Under the pieces are notes generated by a model, which did not search any database, was not told where the DNA came from, and worked only from the letters and a program-made list of their open reading frames with translations. From Amycolatopsis lexingtonensis (GTDB lineage Bacteria > Actinomycetota > Actinomycetes > Mycobacteriales > Pseudonocardiaceae): a DNA stretch of 64,000 nt. Both the position numbers and the translations under genes were made by a program. This document shows, piece after piece, positions 17,996-26,931 of this stretch. Each line of letters begins with the position of its first letter. The stretch's first letter is position 1. The stretch covers positions 3,722,501 through 3,786,500 of the forward strand of contig NZ_JADBEG010000001.1 of assembly GCF_014873755.1 (NCBI RefSeq), given 5' to 3'.

Positions 17996-18036
17996 GGCTG
18001 GGCCCGGGGCTGCGTCTTTCAGCCCCGGGCCCAGCC
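17996..18036. terminator. Very strong hairpin, likely bidirectional terminator
   Basis: GGCTGGGCCCGGGGCT (17996-18011) and AGCCCCGGGCCCAGCC (18021-18036) form a perfect 16-bp GC-rich stem with a 9-nt loop, followed by TTCTTT. It sits 24 nt beyond the stop of the minus-strand membrane gene. Confidence 0.85.
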
Positions 18037-18059
18037 CACCTTCTTTCCGACAGTTCCGA

Positions 18060-18476
18060 TCAGCCGAGGCGCGCCCGGCTGGCCTGGTAGCGGCTCAGCC
18101 GCAGCAGCCCGATCAAGCTGACGACGGCGCCACCAGCAGCCGCTAGGGCCACCGAACCGGCCAGCAGGACGCCGCAGACCACCACCCCGAGCGCCACCAG
18201 CAGCAGGACCGATCGGCGGACGTGCGCAGGATGTCCCAGCAGGATCTGCCGCAGCAGGTCCCAGCCAGGGTGCACCCGACCGTCCGCGGTATCGCGTGGC
18301 ATCTGCCGACAGGCCGGCTCGAGCACGGTGCCGGACGGGGTCAGCTCCGTCACCTGCTCCGCAGCGGACTCGAAAAGCTCGTCGAAGCTGACGTAGTCGG
18401 GACTCGTACTGAATGTGATCCGATCGGGGGATCGTCGCTCTGGCATGTCGCCACCCCGCGGCGGTAACGTCGACAT
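18060..18476 (-). CDS. Small two-span membrane protein
   Basis: 138 residues, or 128 if ATG 18446 is used. The N-terminal 80 residues are hydrophilic and acidic. Two adjacent hydrophobic segments, about 90-108 and 110-127, form a hairpin through the membrane, with VRR before and SRYQASRAR after, predicting both ends in the cytoplasm. No motif is recognised. It has its own terminator. Confidence 0.65.
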   Translation of the reverse strand: MSTLPPRGGDMPERRSPDRITFSTSPDYVSFDELFESAAEQVTELTPSGTVLEPACRQMPRDTADGRVHPGWDLLRQILLGHPAHVRRSVLLLVALGVVVCGVLLAGSVALAAAGGAVVSLIGLLRLSRYQASRARLG

Positions 18477-19394
18477 GTTCGTTGCCCTTCTTGATCTATG
18501 CGTGTCGAGTGGTGCTACGGATTACTACGCGGCTCCCAGTGACAGCTGGGAGCCGCGTCTTCGCGTTCCGGGACGAGCCCGGCGGCGCTCTCGTCATCTT
18601 GGCGAAGGTCTCGAAGTTACGGCTCGGTAGGCACCGGATTTACACGGTTAGTCGCCGACCGGTATTTCCCGGACGACGAACGGTCCCCAAGGTAATTTTG
18701 CGTGACTTTGCGCTGATCAGGCACCTTTTCGGATCAGCCCAAGTAGCACTTTGGAGTGAAAGCACTCATTGCGCGGGCAACGCTGTAGCGAATTTCGTCC
18801 GAACGTTAACTCGTTCGAGTGATCTTGTGCGAGCACATCAGCCTGACGGCCAATTGAGCAGTAACCAGGGGGTGCAAACGCCCGTGCAGGTGCAGTGGCA
18901 CCTGCACCGACCGGCCATCGCTCGACACCGGCACGCGCGGCGGCAGGGTCGGACGACGTCCGGACCGCGGGCGCCAGCCGAGGCGGCGCGACACAGGCTG
19001 CACCGGACGTGCCGCACCGCAGGAACCGCCGCGCTATAAGGCCGCCGTAGCGGGGGGCCATCGTGTTGGTCGGGCTACGCCAGGGCTCCGCCGACGATGC
19101 CCCCGAGCACACCGGCACCGAACTCGCCACCGGGTTGCCCGCCCACGGTCCGACCGCGCAACAGGTGCGAACCGGCTGGCTGCTGTCGGACCGCCGGCTG
19201 CCGGGCTCCGCACACATACGACGAACCTGCCGCGCTGGTATGCGCCCCCGCAGGCGCGCTGCCTGCCGTCGCCGACGTCGCGCGATGACTCGGCAGGAAC
19301 GGATCGTCGTAGCAGACCTCGACCAAGGCCGCATCTACGCCCTCGTCCGCCGCTGAGTACGTCCCCTGACGCGATCGACAGGACTTTGCCTGAC
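18477..19394. other. Long intergenic region without a confident gene
   Basis: It contains the hairpin at 18527-18558. One minus-strand frame (19075-19326) ends in a glycine-zipper-like stretch but lacks a convincing start. A plus-strand frame at 19063-19356 is Arg-rich and probably not coding. The sequence is less GC-biased than the flanking genes. Confidence 0.45.
18527..18558. terminator. Perfect 13-bp hairpin
   Basis: ACGCGGCTCCCAG and CTGGGAGCCGCGT pair around a 6-nt loop (TGACAG). It lies 50 nt upstream of the minus-strand membrane gene, so it may end transcription from the right or act in that gene's leader. Confidence 0.6.
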
Positions 19395-21989
19395 TTACGA
19401 GACGGTGTTGGGGTGGTCGTCGCCCGAGAGACGTTGGCGGCGGGCGAGAGTGTCCTCGTCCAGCTCCCGAGCCCGCTCGTACTCGCCCAACGCCTTCAGG
19501 TCGGCGGCGAGGTTGCTGGCGGAGCTGAGAGTGTCGGGGTGGTCCTCGCCGAGGACGCGTTGGCGGCGGGCGAGAGTGTCCTCGTCTAGCTCCCGAGCCC
19601 GCTCGTGCTGGTCCAAGTTGGTGAGGTTGCTGGCGAGGTTGTAGGCGGAGCCGAGGGTGTCAGGGTGGTCCTCGCCGAGGACGCGTTGGCTGCGGGCGAG
19701 AGTGTCCTCGTTCAGCTCCCGAGCCCGCTCGTACTCGCCCAACGCCTTCAGGTCGGCGGCGAGGTTGCTAGCGGAGCTGAGGGTCTCGGGGTGGTCCTCG
19801 CCGAAGAGTCGTTGGCGGCGGGCGAGAGTGTCCTCGTTCAGCTCCCGAGCCCGCTCGTACTCGCCCAACCTCCTGAGGTCGACAGCGAGGTTGTTGGCGG
19901 AGATGAGGGTGTCGGGGTGGTCCTTGCCGAAGAGTCGTTGGCGGCGGGCGAGGGCGTCCTCGTCCAGCTCCCGAGCCCGCTCGTACTCGCCCAACACCTT
20001 CAGGTCGACAGCGAGGTTGCTAGCGGAGCGAAGGGTCTCGGGGTGGTCCTCGCCGAAGAGTCGTTGGCGGCGGGCGAGAGTGTCCTCGTTCAGCTCCCGA
20101 GCCCGCTCATGCTCGCCCAATGCCCGGAGATTCACGGCGAAGTTGCTAGCGGCGGCGAGAGCGACGGGGTGGTCGTCGTTGCCAACGTCTTTGACAAGCA
20201 CGTACACGCGTTCCAGCAAGGGCAGCGCAGCGCGAAGATTGCCGCGGGCCTGAAGGTATACCCCGGCGCGGTCGAGCAGATACACGACCTGTGCTCTCAG
20301 AGCGGCAAGAGCGCGCTCAGAGTCGCAAACAGCGAGCACATGTGGCAGGAGTGCTTGCCAGCGGGGCCAGCTCGCCGGGTTGTTCCAAGGGTTATCGGGG
20401 AGCCCGGCGTCCAGCAGGCGGACCGCAATGGCGGGCCAGGTGGAGTCCTCGTCGTCTTCGGCCGTGATGTCGTGGCGGGTACGGGCCCGCAGCAGGGCGG
20501 CGGGAACACGATGGAGCTGGATCGTGGTCGTGGTGACCTCGGCCATGCCGCGGCTGCGTAGGGCGGCCGTGACGTCAGCGAAGGCCAGCGGGTCCCGCGC
20601 GGCGGCTCCGGCGTCGCCAACCTGGTGGGTGAGCAGGGCCAGCGGCACCGGCTCGGGCGCCAGCCACGCCACCAGGGTCAGCGTGTTCAGCGCGGCGAGG
20701 TTCTCGCGGCCAAGCTGGTCGAACGACACCGTCCACGCCGCAGCCACCGAGACGGGATAGCCGCTGCCCTTCTCACGGCGGGCCAGGAGCTCATGGGTGC
20801 GCTTGGCGTGCAAGTCGAGGTAGGTTTCGGCGGTCCAGCCAGTCGTCGCGAGCAAGCGAGCGGCTTGGTCGACGGCCAGGGGCAGGTCACCCAGGGCGTC
20901 GGCGATACGGTCAGCGTCGATGGCGGTGAGCCGGTCACACCGGGATCGCAGGAGATTAATCGACTCGGAGCGAACGAACTCCCGCACCGGCAGCGCGGCG
21001 CCGATATCGTCCCAGTCAGGGTTGCGGGACGTGATGATCACGTGCCCCCCGGCGGGCAACAGTGGTCGCAGGGCGTCCGGGTCTTCGGCGTTGTCGAACA
21101 CCACCAGCCACCGCCCGCGCGACCGCAACGCCCCGGACAGCAGCGCCAGCGCACCGGCGGTCGAGTCCTTCTCGGTGGCGACATCCAAGGTGTGGGCAAG
21201 GTCGGCGAGGTGCCCGGCGACGAGGGACGAGTCCTCCGACGGGACCCACCAGGCCACGTCGTAGTCCTCGGCGTGACGGTGGGCGTACTCGATCGCCGTG
21301 GTGGTCTTACCGACCCCGCCCATCCCGTTCAGCGCCTGCACCACCGCCGGGTGCCCCGAACACAACGCGGCCCGCAGGCCGGTCAGCAGCTCGTCGCGGC
21401 CGGTGAAGGTGACCGTGCGGGCGGGAATGTTCCAGATCCGGGTCGCCGGCATCGACTCCTGCTGGGGCCGGGCGAGCTGGGTCAGCGCCTGGAACAGCTT
21501 GATTTCCAGCTGGGCGGGTGAGGACACGGCGGTGACGGTAAGGCCGCTGTCGTGCAGCCGCTGCCGGAACGCCTCCTGCTCGCGGCCGTAATCCAGGTCC
21601 CGCGTCAACGCGGGCGGGCCTTCGGTGTCCTCGGAGAGGATGAACACCAGCCGCTCCATGCCTGTCTCGGTGGCGGTTTGGAATTCCTGCTCGGTGTAGG
21701 ACACCTCCGGCCGGTCCCGGACCGGCATCCCATAGCGGAAGCCCGCGATCAGGACGTAGATGTCGGCCTTGGCCAGCATCTCCCGGTCCAGCTGCTCCGG
21801 CGTTGCGTCGCGGGCGGTGAAGTCCTCCATCTCCAGCACCGCGTCGCCGGCCTTGGCCACCGCCGCCTTCGCCGCCGCCACGAACGACCGTTCCTTCGGC
21901 CACTTGCCGAGCTCTTTGGTGTGGCTGAGGAACACCCGCCGCGCCGGCGGCTTCCGCCCGTGTCCCTCGGCAGATTCGTCCGCCAACAC
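19395..21989 (-). CDS. DUF4062 (TIR-like)-NB-ARC-TPR protein
   Basis: 864 residues, GTG start with GGGAG upstream. Residues about 17-130 match DUF4062: RRVFLSHTKELG, ADIYVLIAGFRYG and SYTEQEFQTA, a Rossmann-like fold often classed near TIR domains. The NB-ARC core has GMGGVGKTTTAIEYAH (Walker A) and RWLVVFDNAED (Walker B). The C-terminal 260 residues are six 42-residue TPR units with only a few differences each, stopping abruptly at the start of a seventh. The architecture is an effector, switch and sensor, as in NLR-like antiphage proteins; a defence role is inferred. A small frame ends 7 nt upstream. Confidence 0.9.
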   Translation of the reverse strand: MLADESAEGHGRKPPARRVFLSHTKELGKWPKERSFVAAAKAAVAKAGDAVLEMEDFTARDATPEQLDREMLAKADIYVLIAGFRYGMPVRDRPEVSYTEQEFQTATETGMERLVFILSEDTEGPPALTRDLDYGREQEAFRQRLHDSGLTVTAVSSPAQLEIKLFQALTQLARPQQESMPATRIWNIPARTVTFTGRDELLTGLRAALCSGHPAVVQALNGMGGVGKTTTAIEYAHRHAEDYDVAWWVPSEDSSLVAGHLADLAHTLDVATEKDSTAGALALLSGALRSRGRWLVVFDNAEDPDALRPLLPAGGHVIITSRNPDWDDIGAALPVREFVRSESINLLRSRCDRLTAIDADRIADALGDLPLAVDQAARLLATTGWTAETYLDLHAKRTHELLARREKGSGYPVSVAAAWTVSFDQLGRENLAALNTLTLVAWLAPEPVPLALLTHQVGDAGAAARDPLAFADVTAALRSRGMAEVTTTTIQLHRVPAALLRARTRHDITAEDDEDSTWPAIAVRLLDAGLPDNPWNNPASWPRWQALLPHVLAVCDSERALAALRAQVVYLLDRAGVYLQARGNLRAALPLLERVYVLVKDVGNDDHPVALAAASNFAVNLRALGEHERARELNEDTLARRQRLFGEDHPETLRSASNLAVDLKVLGEYERARELDEDALARRQRLFGKDHPDTLISANNLAVDLRRLGEYERARELNEDTLARRQRLFGEDHPETLSSASNLAADLKALGEYERARELNEDTLARSQRVLGEDHPDTLGSAYNLASNLTNLDQHERARELDEDTLARRQRVLGEDHPDTLSSASNLAADLKALGEYERARELDEDTLARRQRLSGDDHPNTVS
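19422..20177. repeat. Six tandem 126-bp TPR-encoding repeats
   Basis: Each unit encodes D-D/E-H-P-x-T-L, then SNLA, L-K-x-L-G-E-Y-E-R-A-R-E-L and E-D-T-L-A-R-R-Q-R. DNA identity between units is high, with stretches such as GCGAGAGTGTCCTCGT recurring in every unit on the plus strand. This is typical of recent unit duplication or gene conversion. Confidence 0.9.
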
Positions 21990-21996
21990 CCGCTCC

Positions 21997-22224
21997 CTAC
22001 GCCGCCATCACTGAGAAAAGAGTCTCCGCGTTCCAACCGAGTGTTACGGCATCGAGGATCGCAGATAAACGGTCCTGTGGGACGACCGCGCGACCGACAT
22101 CGCGATCGCGTTCGTCGGCGGCGACTGCTACCAGGTACTGCGCCGGGAGCCGATGCTCTCCAGCCGGGTGTACGTGGAGCCAGTAGCTCCAGTGGACTCC
22201 CGCCGACCAAGTGCAAATCATCAC
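21997..22224 (-). CDS. Possible small protein upstream of the DUF4062-NB-ARC gene
   Basis: 75 codons, ATG 22224 to TAG 21997. The stop lies 7 nt before the GTG of the NB-ARC gene, whose GGGAG box follows immediately, as in an operon. The peptide has a varied, protein-like composition (HWSYWLHVH, then ALDAV-like helices) but only moderate GC3, below that of the neighbours. It could be a remnant. No family recognised. Confidence 0.35.
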   Translation of the reverse strand: MMICTWSAGVHWSYWLHVHPAGEHRLPAQYLVAVAADERDRDVGRAVVPQDRLSAILDAVTLGWNAETLFSVMAA

Positions 22225-22771
22225 GGCCTATCACCCGACCTGGACGAACACCGACCCTCAAGGTGATCACCTTCGCAGACGCGCACGCCGGGCACGGCAA
22301 CTTCCGGTCGTGGGCGAAGATCACCACGCCCGCCACCCGCGCGCTGATTCAGCTGGAGTGCTCCACGGTGGACCGCGACGTCCTGGCTGGGCAGTCGCCA
22401 AGCTCACCGGCCGGTCCGCATGACCACGACGGCACCAGGCTCGCAGGTGCTCGACGACGGGACAGGCGACATCGGCGCCGACGCGGCGGAGCGACCGCTA
22501 CCCCCCGGTGACGGTGCTGCTGGACCCGGCCGACGACGCCGGGCGCACCGCGCGGCTGCTCGCGGCGCACGATCCGGCAGCGGGCCGGGTCACTGTGCAC
22601 CCACCCCTCGGTCACGAGCCCAGGCAACACCGAGAACCCGCGGACACTTCCAGGCAGATGCTCATGTGTCCCAGCGAGCGCCCGATTGGTTGCGAACTCG
22701 CACGTCGAGCTGCCCGACCTCTAACCGGCAGCAAGGCAGCGCGGATCCAAAGAAGTACTAGGCTGCGGTGG
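22225..22771. other. Intergenic region with possible gene debris
   Basis: Short frames on both strands (for example VTVLLDPADDAGRTARLLAA at 22508) look locally protein-like but none has both a start and a full domain. This may be decayed coding sequence. Confidence 0.4.
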
Positions 22772-23659
22772 GTGAGTCCCAACGAAGACGGGAAGGGCGG
22801 TTTCGCGAACCTCCCGTCGCCGCTCGTCGAGCTGAACGACGAGCGGCTTACACGTCACGGGGTCCACCTCCGGCTGAAACGAGATGACCTCATCAACCCG
22901 GAGATACCGGGCAACAAGTGGCGCAAGCTCCGCTACAACCTCCAGGCAGCCCAACAAGAAGGTTTCCCAAGGCTACTGACCTTCGGCGGCGCATATTCCA
23001 ACCACATCCGCGCGACGGCGGCCGCCGGCCACCACTTCGACTTCGAGACGGTCGGCGTCATCCGCGGCGAGGAACACAACCCGCTCAACGAATCGCTCGC
23101 CTACGCCGTCGAACACGGCATGGTCTTGACCTACCTGGACCGCGCCACCTACCGCCGCAAGACCGAACCCGACGTGCTCGCCGCGCTGCAGGACCGGTTC
23201 GGCCCCTGCTACCTCCTCCCCGAGGGAGGCAGCAACGGCCTGGCCGTACGTGGCACCGCCGAACTCGTCGGCGAAATCACCACGGACTTCGACGTCATCT
23301 GCTGCGCGACCGGAACCGGCGGCACGCTGGCCGGTATCGCCGCCGGGTTGACCGGCCAGCAACGCGCGCTCGGCTTCGCAGTGCTCAAGGGTGGACAGTT
23401 CCTGGAGGAAGAAGTCCGCCGCCTGCAATGGGAAGCCTATGGCACGGCTACCACGAACTGGACCATCGAGGTCGACTTCCATTTCGGCGGTTACGCGAAG
23501 CGCACCTCGGCGCTCGACAGCTTCATCGCCGACTTCCGCGAGCGCCATAGCGTCACACCGGATTGGGTGTACGAGGCGAAGATGCTCTACGGGCTGTTCG
23601 CCCGCATCGAGGCTGGCGCCTTCCCGCCGGGGACTCGGATTATCGCGGTGTTGAGCTAG
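22772..23659 (+). CDS. PLP-dependent ACC deaminase / D-cysteine desulfhydrase family protein
   Basis: 295 residues from GTG 22772. Fold-type II PLP enzyme: the substrate-entry motif LPSPLVELN, then IPGNKWRKLRYNL with the PLP-binding Lys, TFGGAYSNHI (the Ser-Asn-His contact loop) and CATGTGGTLAGIAAGL, the phosphate-binding glycine loop. Family members open D-cysteine, ACC or related amino acids to pyruvate or ketobutyrate, ammonia and sulfide. Which substrate applies cannot be told from sequence. The C-terminus stops at RIIAVLS, about 10-25 residues short of the usual GGL end, so activity may be affected. Confidence 0.85.
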   Translation: MSPNEDGKGGFANLPSPLVELNDERLTRHGVHLRLKRDDLINPEIPGNKWRKLRYNLQAAQQEGFPRLLTFGGAYSNHIRATAAAGHHFDFETVGVIRGEEHNPLNESLAYAVEHGMVLTYLDRATYRRKTEPDVLAALQDRFGPCYLLPEGGSNGLAVRGTAELVGEITTDFDVICCATGTGGTLAGIAAGLTGQQRALGFAVLKGGQFLEEEVRRLQWEAYGTATTNWTIEVDFHFGGYAKRTSALDSFIADFRERHSVTPDWVYEAKMLYGLFARIEAGAFPPGTRIIAVLS

Positions 23660-23662
23660 CGC

Positions 23663-24688
23663 TCAAGCCTTGCCGTAGTAGGCCTGCTGGGCGGCCTGCG
23701 AAACATCGGTGCCACACCGCTCCAGGCGCCACTCGCCGCTGTTGATGGTGAAGTCCCGGCCGAATCCGAGCCACATTCCGCTCATCCGCCGCCCGGCAGG
23801 GTCGACCATCATCTGAAGCGTGCCGTGGTAGGACGCTCCTTTGTAGTAACCAGTCGGAGAGGTTTCTTCACGCCATGTGCCGGTCGCGACCGCCATGTCC
23901 TTGCTCAGCTCCAGGTGCAAGCGAGAGCCGCTCGAATGCGGCAGGCTGTGACCGAGGAGCCGGGAACCTTGCGTGCGCAGCACCACGTAGTGCTCGCCGG
24001 TCAGGACTTTGCGGCGACCAGAACTGGGATACTCGTACCGGCTGTGCCAAATTCCCGTCAACGTGCCGCCGGATTCAGTTACCTCGGTTACCGGATGGGC
24101 GGCAGCGGTATCGGTCGCCAACGCCCAACCAGCCGAGGCCAAGGCCAACGCCGCGCTCACCTTCAGCAGCAGAGACCTTCGGCTGACCGCGTTGGTCCCG
24201 GCGTGGGACCACGTCGAAGCCATCTGCGCCAGGTCACGCACGTCGATGCCCTCGAGCTGGGTCACGATTTCCTGCAACCCGTCCGGACCCGCGGGTTTCA
24301 GCTCGACCAGTTGCTGGCGCATTCGATGCGCCTCGTCCGACGCCCTGAAGTCGGGAGCATCTGCGATGAGGTCGGCGACGCTGCATTCGTAGAGCGCAGC
24401 CATTCGCCCGAGTACGGCAAGAGAGGGCGCATGCCCGGTGTCCGACGGCCACAACTCCCAATACGAGAAGTTCTTGAAGGTTTTCGGATCATCGGGCCAC
24501 CGCGAATTCCAGCAGTCGGCGACGTCTCGCTGGCTCCAATCGTGCACGAGCCGCAACGCCACGCGCATGTTCACGTTGTAGCGCTCAGTGAACACTTGCG
24601 CGATCTCCACCCAGGTCTTTGACTGGGCACGGAGTTCAGCAGACAATTGCCGCTGTTCCTGTCGCAGGCTGCGCGTCGCGGGTGGCAT
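23663..24688 (-). CDS. XRE-like regulator with a membrane anchor and a beta-rich C-terminal domain
   Basis: 341 residues from ATG 24688, chosen for GAGGAG nine bases upstream. Residues 10-115 contain a helical DNA-binding region of the type found in actinobacterial regulators ([16 protein letters not shown], then [22 protein letters not shown]). A hydrophobic segment at about 183-205 is preceded by SRRSL. The last 110 residues are beta-strand-rich ([20 protein letters not shown]) and may bind a ligand outside the membrane. It is divergent from the operon starting at 25018 with a palindrome between, so it is a plausible regulator of it. It ends 3 bp from the convergent PLP gene. Confidence 0.75.
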   Translation of the reverse strand: MPPATRSLRQEQRQLSAELRAQSKTWVEIAQVFTERYNVNMRVALRLVHDWSQRDVADCWNSRWPDDPKTFKNFSYWELWPSDTGHAPSLAVLGRMAALYECSVADLIADAPDFRASDEAHRMRQQLVELKPAGPDGLQEIVTQLEGIDVRDLAQMASTWSHAGTNAVSRRSLLLKVSAALALASAGWALATDTAAAHPVTEVTESGGTLTGIWHSRYEYPSSGRRKVLTGEHYVVLRTQGSRLLGHSLPHSSGSRLHLELSKDMAVATGTWREETSPTGYYKGASYHGTLQMMVDPAGRRMSGMWLGFGRDFTINSGEWRLERCGTDVSQAAQQAYYGKA

Positions 24689-25017
24689 TTTGGGCAGGCT
24701 CCTCTTACCGGGTGCTGCGCACCGTATCCGACTTGGATTATGCCCCAGAATCTCCCCGTTGAACAGGGAGATCCTGCGCCCCAAGATCACGACTGAACTG
24801 GGTGGTTTGCCGTACTGAACTGCGGTTTTGTGGTCACCAGCACCCGGTGACCGACCACTTCGGTCACCTGAACGGGTGTCGGAGCGTCCAGCCGTCTTCA
24901 AGCCTGCACGTTGAAAGGGGTGTCGACGATGAATCCCACGGGCCCAATAGACCTAGCTGGCGGCCGGAACGGACCTTCTCGCGATGCCCGACTCGACAAC
25001 TCCGGGCGTGATCGCCG
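24689..25017. other. Divergent promoter region
   Basis: This 329-bp gap separates the minus-strand regulator from the plus-strand operon. It is AT-richer than either gene and must hold both promoters. The palindrome at 24846-24868 is the only clear operator-like site. Confidence 0.55.
24846..24868. promoter_or_regulatory. Operator-like palindrome between divergent genes
   Basis: GGTGACCGA and TCGGTCACC form a perfect 9-bp inverted repeat with a 5-nt spacer. The partial related half-site GTGGTCACC lies just upstream at 24831. Its position fits a regulator-binding site. Confidence 0.5.
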
Positions 25018-25374
25018 ATGACCCCACCCGGCACCAGTCCGTTCGCGTTCCTCTGGGACGACCCAGCCCTCGAGCCATTCACGACCTTGCTGAGACGTGG
25101 CTGGGACTTCAACCCAAAGTTCGACACCAACGGCCTCCTCGAACGGTTCACAGCCTCGTTCACGTGGGACACCGACGGCTTCGTCGACGCTCTCCGCATC
25201 AAAAGCGAGACCGACGCCGCCGCCATCCGCATGGACCACGCCGACCGGAAAGTCTGGGAATGCAACGGCGACGCCCTCACCGTCCTACACCAGCTCCTCG
25301 AGCTCCCCGAACCCAGCGACCCACACGCACCCCTCCTTGTAACGGACTCGGCTCCCCGACCACCGACTCCATGA
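25018..25374 (+). CDS. Hypothetical protein, first gene of the coupled block
   Basis: 118 residues, ATG start. It is rich in aromatic and acidic residues (FAFLWDDPALEPF, WDFNPKF, SFTWDTDGF) with no Cys and no hydrophobic span, suggesting a small soluble domain. The stop TGA 25372-25374 overlaps the ATG of the next gene (ATGA), implying translational coupling. No family recognised. Confidence 0.7.
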   Translation: MTPPGTSPFAFLWDDPALEPFTTLLRRGWDFNPKFDTNGLLERFTASFTWDTDGFVDALRIKSETDAAAIRMDHADRKVWECNGDALTVLHQLLELPEPSDPHAPLLVTDSAPRPPTP

Positions 25375-25958
25375 AACCCGCCATGGCCGCGGCGACAACC
25401 GCGACAACAGCCCGCCGCCCTCCGTCCACGACACGTCGCTGGAACACACCGATGACCGACGCCGAACGGCGACCACTCGCGGGTGAACCCGGCGCCCCGC
25501 CGATCACACTGCTCCGCCTGATCACCGACACCTACACCGACGCCCTGACGCGACTCGCCTACGCCGAGCGTGACCGGCACGACTGGACGTCCTACCGGAA
25601 GCTCGGCTACGACCTCATCGGCGTCGGGGCCCGCGTCATCGTGCACGCCTACGCCCGTCGCGAGCCGCCCGCCGATACCCCTCACGAAGTAGTGAACCCG
25701 CGCGCAGTGGCGGCGGAAGCCGCCCGGCAGTTGCGGACCACACTCGCACTCGCCGAGCAGGTCGCCGGCACCCCAGCGAGTGCCGAATCGGTGGCGATGG
25801 AGCTGGAGGCCTTGGCCGAAGACTGCGCAACAACCACCGGGCTGCTCTACCGGAACTCCGCCGGAGCCTCCCCGGCCGCGATCGTCGAAATCAACCCCAT
25901 CGGCGAGGACGACGGCAGCGACGACCGCAGCCGGCAATCGGGTGGTGAACCCGCATGA
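25371..25958 (+). CDS. Hypothetical protein with a helical core
   Basis: 195 residues when started at the coupled ATG 25371. The first 27 are Thr/Ala/Arg-rich, and ATG 25452 would give a cleaner 168-residue protein. The core is helical (LLRLITDTYTDALTRLAYA, then YRKLGYDLIGVGARVIVHAYARRE, and AAEAARQLRTTLALAEQV). The tail is acidic. Nothing indicates an enzyme. Its stop overlaps a downstream ATG at 25955, which opens a frame leading into the next gene. Confidence 0.7.
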   Translation: MKPAMAAATTATTARRPPSTTRRWNTPMTDAERRPLAGEPGAPPITLLRLITDTYTDALTRLAYAERDRHDWTSYRKLGYDLIGVGARVIVHAYARREPPADTPHEVVNPRAVAAEAARQLRTTLALAEQVAGTPASAESVAMELEALAEDCATTTGLLYRNSAGASPAAIVEINPIGEDDGSDDRSRQSGGEPA

Positions 25959-26124
25959 GCAGCGACCCGACCCTGATTTCCCCGCCCGTCGCCGCCCGGA
26001 TCGACGACGGCCTCCTCACCGCCGCACGCGGGCCCTCAGCCCGGCCGACACCCGCGGAGGACACGCCTGGCTCACCTGAACCCGGCCCGGACAGGCCGCC
26101 GGTGCTCCATCCTGTCCGGTCCGC

Positions 26125-26172
26125 GCGCCTCGACCGCCCGCGAAATCCCCCCGTTCCGGGCGGTCGAGGCGC
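26125..26172 (+). promoter_or_regulatory. 16-bp hairpin in the leader of the following gene
   Basis: GCGCCTCGACCGCCCG and CGGGCGGTCGAGGCGC pair perfectly around a 16-nt loop, ending 31 nt before ATG 26204. It could be a terminator for the preceding genes or an attenuator. Confidence 0.65.
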
Positions 26173-26203
26173 ACCCACCCACCCCACCGGGGAGGCAGCC
26201 GGC

Positions 26204-26503
26204 ATGACCAACCGCACAGCACCCCCGCCCACCGGCACGGTTCTGCGGTCACCCACCGGCAACCACCCGCGAATCCACGGTGTCCATGCCGCCACGTTCG
26301 CCTCCGACGGCGTGCTCGCCCCGGCGTGCGCGTCGGCGCAGGCCTGCCGCGAGATCGTGCGGGCCACACGCACACGCGGCGGAGCCCGCTACCGCGCGAC
26401 ATCCGAAGCGATCACCTGCAAAAACACCCCCTGCGCAGCGCACACCAGCGGCCACCACGCCGACGACACGGCAAGAACCGATCCGCCGACGGTGCAGGTA
26501 TGA
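26204..26503 (+). CDS. Small Cys-containing hypothetical protein
   Basis: 99 residues from ATG 26204, selected for GGGGAGG eight bases upstream. The same frame is open back to ATG 25955 (182 residues) but that extension is Pro/Arg-rich and would run through the hairpin at 26125. The core GVHAATFASDGVLAPACASA and later AITCKNTPCAAH has four Cys and several His, so metal binding is possible. Its stop overlaps the next ATG. Confidence 0.6.
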   Translation: MTNRTAPPPTGTVLRSPTGNHPRIHGVHAATFASDGVLAPACASAQACREIVRATRTRGGARYRATSEAITCKNTPCAAHTSGHHADDTARTDPPTVQV

Positions 26504-26931
26504 GGCCAGTGAGCGACGGCAGGGACGCCGAGTCCATCTGGTGGAGCGTCCCCCGCGCACGCCCCTTCTACGACCACTTCACCGCCCAGGCACCCACGGT
26601 CCGGCTGCCCTACGCCACCCGGCACTGGCCCACCCGCGACCCCGACCACCCGCACACCATCCACCCTCTACAGCGAGCACTGGACGACCCTGATGGCGAC
26701 GAGCGACACCGACACCGGCGACCTGGCCCGAGCCACCGGAGCGGAACTGAAATCCCACCGCGAACAGCACGGGTGGTCCCGCAGATCCCTGGCGATCTGG
26801 TCCGGCCGCGACTGCCCAGTGAGCACGCTGGCCTCCTGGGAACAGGGGACCCGGTCGATGAGCCTGCGTCAGCTGGACCGGGCCGGCCACCTCTACGACA
26901 TCGCGCCGTCGGAGCTTCTGCGCCGAGCTGA
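26500..26931 (+). CDS. Short hypothetical protein, 3' end uncertain
   Basis: Starts at ATG 26500 (ATGA overlap). The first 65 residues look genuine (SIWWSVPRARPFYDHF, RLPYATRHWPTRDPDH). After about 26693 the frame continues for 80 Arg/Pro-rich codons inside the next gene in another frame, which is unlikely to be real protein. A frameshift near 26690 that would end it at the TGATG junction is one explanation. Confidence 0.45.
   Translation: MRPVSDGRDAESIWWSVPRARPFYDHFTAQAPTVRLPYATRHWPTRDPDHPHTIHPLQRALDDPDGDERHRHRRPGPSHRSGTEIPPRTARVVPQIPGDLVRPRLPSEHAGLLGTGDPVDEPASAGPGRPPLRHRAVGASAPS

Noticed and set aside
19422..20177. CRISPR-like or non-coding tandem repeat array
   Set aside because: The 126-bp period is the 42-residue TPR unit of the NB-ARC protein; there are no spacers.
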